From: Eubacteriales bacterium
GTDB taxonomy: Bacteria; Bacillota; Clostridia; Lachnospirales; Lachnospiraceae
Direction of reading: 5' to 3'
Assembly: GCA_030526005.1 (NCBI GenBank)
Contig: JAUNDP010000017.1
Coordinates: 1-49,997, forward strand
Length of the DNA stretch: 49,997 nt
Shown one piece after another: positions 44,910-49,997 of this stretch (the stretch's first letter is position 1; each line of letters begins with the position of its first letter). Made by a program: the position numbers and the translations under genes. The notes under the pieces were generated by a model that worked only from the letters and a program-made list of their open reading frames with translations, was not told the origin of the DNA and searched no databases.

Positions 44910-45650
44910 CTATTCAAAGCGTACAATTTCTCTTCTCAGACGCTTAATAATCTTTTTTTCCAGCCTTGATATATAAGATTGTGAAATTCCAAGAAGATCC
45001 GCCACTTCTTTTTGCGTTTTTTCTTCTCCGTCCCTTGTATTCAGTCCAAAGCGCAGCTGTACAATCGTTCTCTCCCGATCGGACAGTGTATCAATCGCTT
45101 TTCCAAGCAGATTTCTTTCCACTTCACTCTCCATATTTTTATAAATTACATCTTCATCCGTTCCCAGAATATCAGAGAGCAGCAATTCATTTCCATCCCA
45201 GTCCACATTCAGAGGCTCATCTATCGATACTTCCATCCGTGTCTTGCTGTTTCTCCTTAAATACATCAAAATTTCATTTTCTATGCACCGCGATGCATAC
45301 GTCGCCAGTTTAATATTTTTCTCTCTGTTAAATGTGTTGATCGCCTTGATCAAACCGATCGTCCCAATCGAAATTAAATCCTCCACCCCAACTCCTGTGT
45401 TGTCAAATTTTTTGGCTATGTACACGACCAGCCTCAGATTATGTTCGATTAATTCCGATTTTGCTTCACTGTCTCCTGTTGTTCCCAATTCCTGAATACA
45501 CGCTGCTTCTTGCTCCGGTTCCAAAGGCGCCGGGAGTACGTCGGAGCCTCCAATATAATGTACCTCTCTGGCATTCTTCATAAAAATATTTGACAGACCT
45601 GGTACCATTTTAAGCTGAAACCGTTCAGGCATCGCAACCTTAATTACCAT
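44910..45650 (-). CDS. sigE: Sporulation sigma factor SigE (pro-sigma-E)
   Basis: The protein is 246 aa. It governs early mother-cell transcription after asymmetric septation. The pro-sequence precedes the conserved [13 protein letters not shown], where SpoIIGA is expected to cleave. Regions 2 ([52 protein letters not shown]) and 4 ([32 protein letters not shown]) are complete. ATG 45650 follows AGGAGG. It lies ten bases after spoIIGA, its activator. Confidence 0.98.
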   Translation of the reverse strand: MVIKVAMPERFQLKMVPGLSNIFMKNAREVHYIGGSDVLPAPLEPEQEAACIQELGTTGDSEAKSELIEHNLRLVVYIAKKFDNTGVGVEDLISIGTIGLIKAINTFNREKNIKLATYASRCIENEILMYLRRNSKTRMEVSIDEPLNVDWDGNELLLSDILGTDEDVIYKNMESEVERNLLGKAIDTLSDRERTIVQLRFGLNTRDGEEKTQKEVADLLGISQSYISRLEKKIIKRLRREIVRFE

Positions 45651-45660
45651 ACGTTTCCTC

Positions 45661-46512
45661 CTACTTTTTTATTTCATTCTCACTTTCCATAAACAGCGGC
45701 TGCAAAATCACTTCATAACTGTCACGTTTACTGACAGGCATTCTGCAAAGAGCTGCCGAAGGCTTTTGTATCCGAAAATTTCTCTTGTACCCCTTTATTA
45801 TTATTTCATCCAGAATCACACATGGGAGAAGTCCCCCTTCTTTTCCAATGCTGTGATAAGGAATGTAAAAAAAATGCTCCGCTGCTTTCTCTGGCGCTAA
45901 AAGCAGAAACATCTGCTCTAGCTGCCGCTGTTCCTGACAGGAAAAAAGAGTTCGCACCGCTTCATAATAAACCACCATAACCGGTCGGTGATTCCATGGA
46001 TTTTTCAGCCGATTGCCTGTGTCTAAAAGACCTCTGCATCGCTTTTCTTTTCCGTGCCAATACAAAGTCACTTCATATTCCTGTGCGGTTTGCTGCCGGA
46101 TTTCCCGGAAAGAATGAAAGATCCCCTGCAGCAAAAGCGCGCCAGGAACAAAGATTCGAAAAAAAGAAGCTGAAAAAGTGGTTCCTATCATCTGGAAAAT
46201 TCCTCCCGCACAGAACGTAACCAGATAGAATAGAAGCAGTTCCCGTCCCCATTCCACTTTTTCATTTTCTGTCCTGCTGATTTTCAGCATCAAGGCGCCT
46301 CCTGCCAGATTTTCCAAAATCATCCAGCCTTTTGTTTTTGGAAAAGGAGTAATCAGAATCACACATAACAGCGCCGATCCAAGGAAAGAAGCTAACAGCA
46401 GTTTTCTCTTTTTTATTTTTTTTCTCAGCAATCGTTTCACTGTAAAAAGAAGCAGGTAATCCATGATTATATTTTCCAGAAAAAACAGATCTATGTACAG
46501 TTCATAGTACAA
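45661..46512 (-). CDS. spoIIGA: Sigma-E processing peptidase SpoIIGA
   Basis: The protein is 283 aa from TTG 46512, which has GGGGGG five bases upstream. An ATG at 46554 would lie at the transcription start of the promoter at 46560-46592 and is rejected. Five hydrophobic helices occupy the first ~130 residues ([20 protein letters not shown] and later segments). The cytoplasmic protease domain contains [13 protein letters not shown], the aspartic protease motif that cleaves pro-sigma-E at the septum. It ends ten bases before sigE. Confidence 0.95.
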   Translation of the reverse strand: MYYELYIDLFFLENIIMDYLLLFTVKRLLRKKIKKRKLLLASFLGSALLCVILITPFPKTKGWMILENLAGGALMLKISRTENEKVEWGRELLLFYLVTFCAGGIFQMIGTTFSASFFRIFVPGALLLQGIFHSFREIRQQTAQEYEVTLYWHGKEKRCRGLLDTGNRLKNPWNHRPVMVVYYEAVRTLFSCQEQRQLEQMFLLLAPEKAAEHFFYIPYHSIGKEGGLLPCVILDEIIIKGYKRNFRIQKPSAALCRMPVSKRDSYEVILQPLFMESENEIKK

Positions 46513-46559
46513 AAAATCCCCCCTGCCATCTATTTTTTCTGCCCTGTCAGGCACTTTCT

Positions 46560-46592
46560 ATTATAGAGCAAGGAGGATCATTATTTTGTCAA
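46560..46592 (-). promoter_or_regulatory. spoIIG promoter with long 21-bp spacer, candidate Spo0A target
   Basis: On the minus strand TTGACA (46587-46592) and TATAAT (46560-46565) are both consensus but 21 bp apart rather than 17. The Bacillus subtilis spoIIG promoter also has good hexamers with a 22-bp spacer and needs phosphorylated Spo0A to fire. TGACAAA overlapping the -35 differs at two positions from the Spo0A box TGTCGAA. Confidence 0.75.
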
Positions 46593-46655
46593 ATGTTCCC
46601 GGTAAATCCCAGAATTTTATCGACGCATTTCTCTTTATTTCTTCTTTTTTCTTTT

Positions 46656-47417
46656 TTATTTTTTCTTTTCATGCAGAATTTCCAAAATTTCCTGCAATTT
46701 TTTTGCCGGAATTTGTCCTGGCGCTGAGGCACAGACGCCGCTTGCAAATGTAACTGCTGATCCAAATGTCTCTCCAGCTATCCGGGTGATCATTCCGCCT
46801 TTTCCCATGGACATAGTAATAGCTGGAATGTCCGGAAAAGCAAGGTGAAATTCCCTCGTCGCTTCCAGCAAAGTCAGCACATCTGCGGCATTTTGGGGCA
46901 TCACTGCAATCTTCGGAATATCTGCGCCGTTCTGTCTCATCATATCCAGTCTCGATCGAATCTCTTCTTTTGAGGGAGTCTTTTCAAAGTCATGATTGGA
47001 ACCGATAATCACAATTTTAAAATCTTTTTTTATCTCCTTGAGCTGATCGCTCAGTTCAGGAGCACGGAACAACTCGACATCAAGCAAATCCAGCTTTCCT
47101 GTCTGTGCTGCCGCTCTTAGAAGCTGTATGTATTCTCCGTTGGAAATCTTTCTTTGCCCTCCCTCCCATTTTGTCCGGAAGGTAAATAAAAATGGCTTTT
47201 CTCCCAGATATTCCCGTATCTCGCCAATCATCTCTTTTCTTGCCTCTTCCTCTGAAATTTCTTCAAAAAAATCAGCTCTCCACTCTAAAAGGTCAAATGG
47301 CTCATCTTTTATCCGGGCAAGCTGCTCCCTGATTTCCTCTCTTGTTGTTCCTGTGACAGGAATACAGATTTTAGGGATTCCTTTTCCGATTTCGATCTCT
47401 CTGATTTTTATACTCAT
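46656..47417 (-). CDS. aroD: 3-dehydroquinate dehydratase, type I
   Basis: The protein is 253 aa. It dehydrates 3-dehydroquinate in the shikimate pathway through a Schiff base. The barrel strands show LLEWRADFFEE, VIIGSNHDFEKTP with the catalytic His, and PKIAVMPQNAADVL with the catalytic Lys; TISMGKGGMITRIAGETFGSAVTF closes the site. It is divergent from aroE, which acts two steps further in the same pathway. A T-rich stretch lies downstream before spoIIGA. Confidence 0.97.
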   Translation of the reverse strand: MSIKIREIEIGKGIPKICIPVTGTTREEIREQLARIKDEPFDLLEWRADFFEEISEEEARKEMIGEIREYLGEKPFLFTFRTKWEGGQRKISNGEYIQLLRAAAQTGKLDLLDVELFRAPELSDQLKEIKKDFKIVIIGSNHDFEKTPSKEEIRSRLDMMRQNGADIPKIAVMPQNAADVLTLLEATREFHLAFPDIPAITMSMGKGGMITRIAGETFGSAVTFASGVCASAPGQIPAKKLQEILEILHEKKK

Positions 47418-47646
47418 CTTATTTTCTCCACTTCTGCTGCAATATGTTTGCGTTTCCTATAATGTGATTTGCACATTGGTTCATCCATATTTCTGCCTCT
47501 GCGCAATCTGTTTATCTTTTCTATTTTACCACTCAGGTATTTTTTACTTTTACTGTCATTTTCATTTTCTGTTGTCCAGCTCTGTCTCTTGACAGATCGG
47601 CTGCTTTTCGCTAAGATGAAAAAAAGTATTGAAAGGAGTTAAAAAT

Positions 47647-48516
47647 TTGAACTACGAAATTACAGGTCACACACGGCTGACTGGTCTTTTAGGCCATCCA
47701 GTTTCCCACAGTATTTCCCCTATGATGCACAACGCATCTTTCCAGCGTCTTGGACTGGATTATGTATATCTGTGCTTTGATGTGACTGAAAAAGATTTAA
47801 AGACTGCTGTCGACGGCTTAAAGTTGCTGAATGTCCGCGGATTTAACTGTACTATGCCAGACAAGACAAAAATATGTGATCTTGTCGACAAATTGTCCCC
47901 GGCAGCACGCATGATTGGAGCAGTCAACACCGTTGTCAATGACGACGACATTCTCACAGGCCATAATACCGATGGAATCGGATATATGCAGGCTCTGGCG
48001 GAAACAGGATTTTCTATCGCCGGAAAGACGATGACATTGCTCGGCGCCGGAGGCGCTGCCACTGCGGTCTGCGTCCAAGCGGCGCTGGATGGAGCTGCCT
48101 CTATCCATCTTTTTAATCGCCAGGGGCGATCCTGGAATCATGCAAAAGAGCTCGCTGAGCGTATCACAAGGGAAACTTCCTGCCACGTTGAACTTTTTGA
48201 TCTGGCTGATGAATCTTCTCTAAAGTCCTCCCTCGATGTCAGCGATCTTCTGACAAATGCTACCCCGATCGGTATGTCTCCAAATGAAACTTATTCTCCT
48301 ATTCCTTCTAAAAATTTTCTGCATGAGTCGCTTCTTGTCTCCGACATCATTTATAATCCCCGTGAGACACTCCTGATGCGTCAGGCAAAGGAACAAGGGT
48401 GCAGAGCATTCAACGGTCTGTATATGCTTTTATATCAAGGCGCTGAAGCATTCCGTATCTGGACAGATCAGCAGATGCCTGTTGATTTTATCAAAAACAC
48501 TTATTTTTCAAAATAG
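47647..48516 (+). CDS. aroE: Shikimate dehydrogenase
   Basis: The protein is 289 aa from TTG 47647, which has GAAAGGAG eight bases upstream; a TTG at 47629 would overlap that site. It reduces 3-dehydroshikimate with NADPH. The substrate loop GHPVSHSISPMMHNASF, GFNCTMPDKTK (catalytic Lys), GAVNTVV, the Rossmann turn LLGAGGAATAV and DIIYNPRETLLMRQA are all present. It shares the intergenic region with divergent aroD. Confidence 0.96.
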   Translation: MNYEITGHTRLTGLLGHPVSHSISPMMHNASFQRLGLDYVYLCFDVTEKDLKTAVDGLKLLNVRGFNCTMPDKTKICDLVDKLSPAARMIGAVNTVVNDDDILTGHNTDGIGYMQALAETGFSIAGKTMTLLGAGGAATAVCVQAALDGAASIHLFNRQGRSWNHAKELAERITRETSCHVELFDLADESSLKSSLDVSDLLTNATPIGMSPNETYSPIPSKNFLHESLLVSDIIYNPRETLLMRQAKEQGCRAFNGLYMLLYQGAEAFRIWTDQQMPVDFIKNTYFSK

Positions 48517-48578
48517 CCTTGCTGCCGACAAAAAATTTTAATGCGGCATCAAAAAACCTTTTTAAACGGTTTAGCAAA

Positions 48579-48616
48579 AAGACTGCCGCAAAAATATGCG
48601 GCAGTCTTGCTTTTTT
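48579..48616. terminator. Bidirectional terminator between aroE and ftsZ
   Basis: A 12-bp perfect stem, AAGACTGCCGCA and its complement, with a 6-nt loop is flanked by five A and, after GC, six T. It ends both convergent genes. Confidence 0.9.
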
Positions 48617-48619
48617 ATT

Positions 48620-49804
48620 TTATCTTCTTTTTAAGAAATCTGGGATCTGTATCTCTTTTTCTGCCACTGTACTCTCAGGAGTTCTGTATTTTCCAAACGT
48701 TGAGGATGACGTTCTGCCTGTCTGAGAAGAGGCTGTATTATTTTTAGGGATTGTACTTGTTGTTCTCTGGAATGTAGTGGTTTTTTTCTCCTGTTTTCCG
48801 TAATTCGGGAATTCCGGAACGATTTTCTGATTTACAGACGGCTGTGTTGCTGTCGCTGTGTCAAGTCCTGTCGCAATCACTGTGATGCTTGCCTCATCTG
48901 CGTAAGTATCATCATACATAGCGCCAAAAATGATATTTGCTTCATCACCTGCAAGCTCCTGCACATAACTTGCTGCATCATTTGCATCCATAAGAGAAAT
49001 ATCGCCGGAAATGTTGATGATAACATGGGAAGCGCCGGAGATTGTTGTCTCCAGAAGCGGACTGGCAACTGCCATCTTGACTGCTTCCAGAGCTTTGTCG
49101 TCTCCTTTGGCATGTCCGATTCCGATATGTGCAATTCCTTTGTCTTTCATCACAGTCTGAACATCTGCAAAGTCAAGATTGATCAATGCCGGCAGATTAA
49201 TTAAGTCTGTAATTCCCTGGACTGCCTGCTGAAGCACTTCATCCGCTTTCTTCAATGCCTCCGGCATTGTTGTTCTGCGGTCCACAATCTCTAAAAGTTT
49301 GTCATTCGGGATTACAATCAATGTGTCTACATTGTCTTTTAATTTTTCAATTCCTGTAAGTGCATTGTTCATGCGTGTCTTCGCCTCAAAGCGGAAAGGC
49401 TTTGTGACAACGCCCACTGTAAGGATTCCCATCTCTTTTGCGATGCCTGCCACAACCGGTGCGCCTCCTGTACCTGTTCCGCCTCCCATACCGCAGGTGA
49501 CAAAGACCATATCTGCACCCTGCATTGCCTGGCGTAAATCTTCTGCGCTCTCTTCTGCTGCCTGCTCTCCGACTTCCGGACGTGCTCCGGCGCCCAATCC
49601 TTTTGTGACTTTTTCGCCAATCTGAATTGTAGTAGGAGCTTTGCATAACTGTAATGCCTGCTTATCCGTGTTTACTCCGATAAACTCTACTCCTGCAATT
49701 GTCTCTTCTACCATTCTATTTACTGCATTATTACCTGCACCGCCGACACCAATGACGATAATCTTTGCTGCAGATTCAGATTCATTTGTCATAATTTCTA
49801 ACAA
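48620..49804 (-). CDS. ftsZ: Cell division GTPase FtsZ
   Basis: The protein is 394 aa. It polymerises into the division ring. The nucleotide site has [18 protein letters not shown] and the tubulin signature GGGTGTG in [15 protein letters not shown]; the catalytic loop residues NLDFADV follow. After a variable Ser/Thr-rich linker (~320-380) the C-terminal peptide [10 protein letters not shown] binds partners. TTG 49804 is chosen because GGAGG lies nine bases upstream; an ATG 12 bases later is the alternative. FtsZ would serve both ordinary division and the sporulation septum. Confidence 0.97.
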   Translation of the reverse strand: MLEIMTNESESAAKIIVIGVGGAGNNAVNRMVEETIAGVEFIGVNTDKQALQLCKAPTTIQIGEKVTKGLGAGARPEVGEQAAEESAEDLRQAMQGADMVFVTCGMGGGTGTGGAPVVAGIAKEMGILTVGVVTKPFRFEAKTRMNNALTGIEKLKDNVDTLIVIPNDKLLEIVDRRTTMPEALKKADEVLQQAVQGITDLINLPALINLDFADVQTVMKDKGIAHIGIGHAKGDDKALEAVKMAVASPLLETTISGASHVIINISGDISLMDANDAASYVQELAGDEANIIFGAMYDDTYADEASITVIATGLDTATATQPSVNQKIVPEFPNYGKQEKKTTTFQRTTSTIPKNNTASSQTGRTSSSTFGKYRTPESTVAEKEIQIPDFLKRR

Positions 49805-49945
49805 GGTGTATTTCCTCCTTTTTGTATCCCTTACATCCTCAAATTCATTTACAGCTCCCTAAGACACATTTGCCCAGTATCAAACCGTATTTATTATATC
49901 ATATAGTTTTTTCCTGAATTAATCAAGCTAATTTTTCAAAACTGT

Positions 49946-49997
49946 TTAATATCCATAATACGTTCCATCTCCGTAATACGTTCCATCCCCATAATAT
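49946..49997 (-). CDS. C-terminus of an upstream gene with repeated GDGTYY tail, partial
   Basis: I read this frame directly at the right edge: YYGDGTYYGDGTYYGY then TAA. The DNA is an 18-bp tandem repeat (CGTTCCATCTCCGTAATA-type, slightly varied), and the reading frame is maintained through it. The gene upstream of ftsZ in many Firmicutes is ftsQ/divIB, so this may be its tail, but too little is visible to name it. Confidence 0.5.
   Translation of the reverse strand, partial: YYGDGTYYGDGTYYGY

Noticed and set aside
49950-49997. CRISPR-like repeats at the right edge
   Set aside because: The 18-bp units are adjacent with no spacers and stay in one reading frame, so they are coding repeats.

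Overview
The window looks like a chromosomal segment of a Gram-positive, endospore-forming clostridium, most likely a Lachnospiraceae-type gut organism. The DNA is low in GC. Genes start with AGGAGG-type ribosome binding sites and several use TTG starts. The window carries the sporulation genes spoIIGA, sigE and sigG near ftsZ, and two large proteins that I recall only from Lachnospiraceae-type genomes (an Hsp70-like ATPase and a 1,189-residue partner). No tRNA, rRNA, CRISPR array, insertion sequence or prophage was seen.

Region 1 (1-5.9 kb) is the most unusual. Three plus-strand genes encode a long helical protein, a 220-residue protein that reads like an ESCRT-III (Snf7/CHMP) subunit with a C-terminal MIM1-like tail, and an AAA ATPase with an N-terminal MIT-like three-helix domain, that is, a Vps4-like remodeller. 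Divergent from them are a biotin-carrier-like protein without its biotin-accepting lysine, a 478-residue protein of unknown function and the N-terminal part of an actin/Hsp70-fold-like protein that runs off the left edge.

Region 2 (5.9-26 kb, mostly minus strand) holds housekeeping genes. They are carB (without carA beside it), a zinc phospholipase C-like protein, an apparent four-gene operon (TIM barrel, YqeG phosphatase, VanW, secreted FKBP-type PPIase), a PAP2 phosphatase, a peptidoglycan-binding protein, the run pyrH-frr-uppS-cdsA-dxr-rseP, a C39-like peptidase, a RelA/SpoT-type alarmone synthetase with two small partner genes, an M42 aminopeptidase and a threonine aldolase-like enzyme.

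Region 3 (26-35.8 kb) has small unknown proteins, a HAD phosphatase, two paralogous secreted proteins each with an internal duplication, purB-purA, and a polar amino-acid ABC transporter.

Region 4 (35.9-41.6 kb) is a tight three-gene operon: a giant alpha-solenoid protein, an Hsp70-like ATPase and a TPR-like protein.

Region 5 (41.6-50 kb) is the division and sporulation locus: nrdR, ylmC, sigG, sigE, spoIIGA, then aroD and aroE, then ftsZ. A fragment of an upstream gene with a repeated Gly-Asp-Gly-Thr-Tyr-Tyr tail lies at the right edge. The promoter before spoIIGA has -35 and -10 elements 21 bp apart, as expected for a Spo0A-activated spoIIG promoter.
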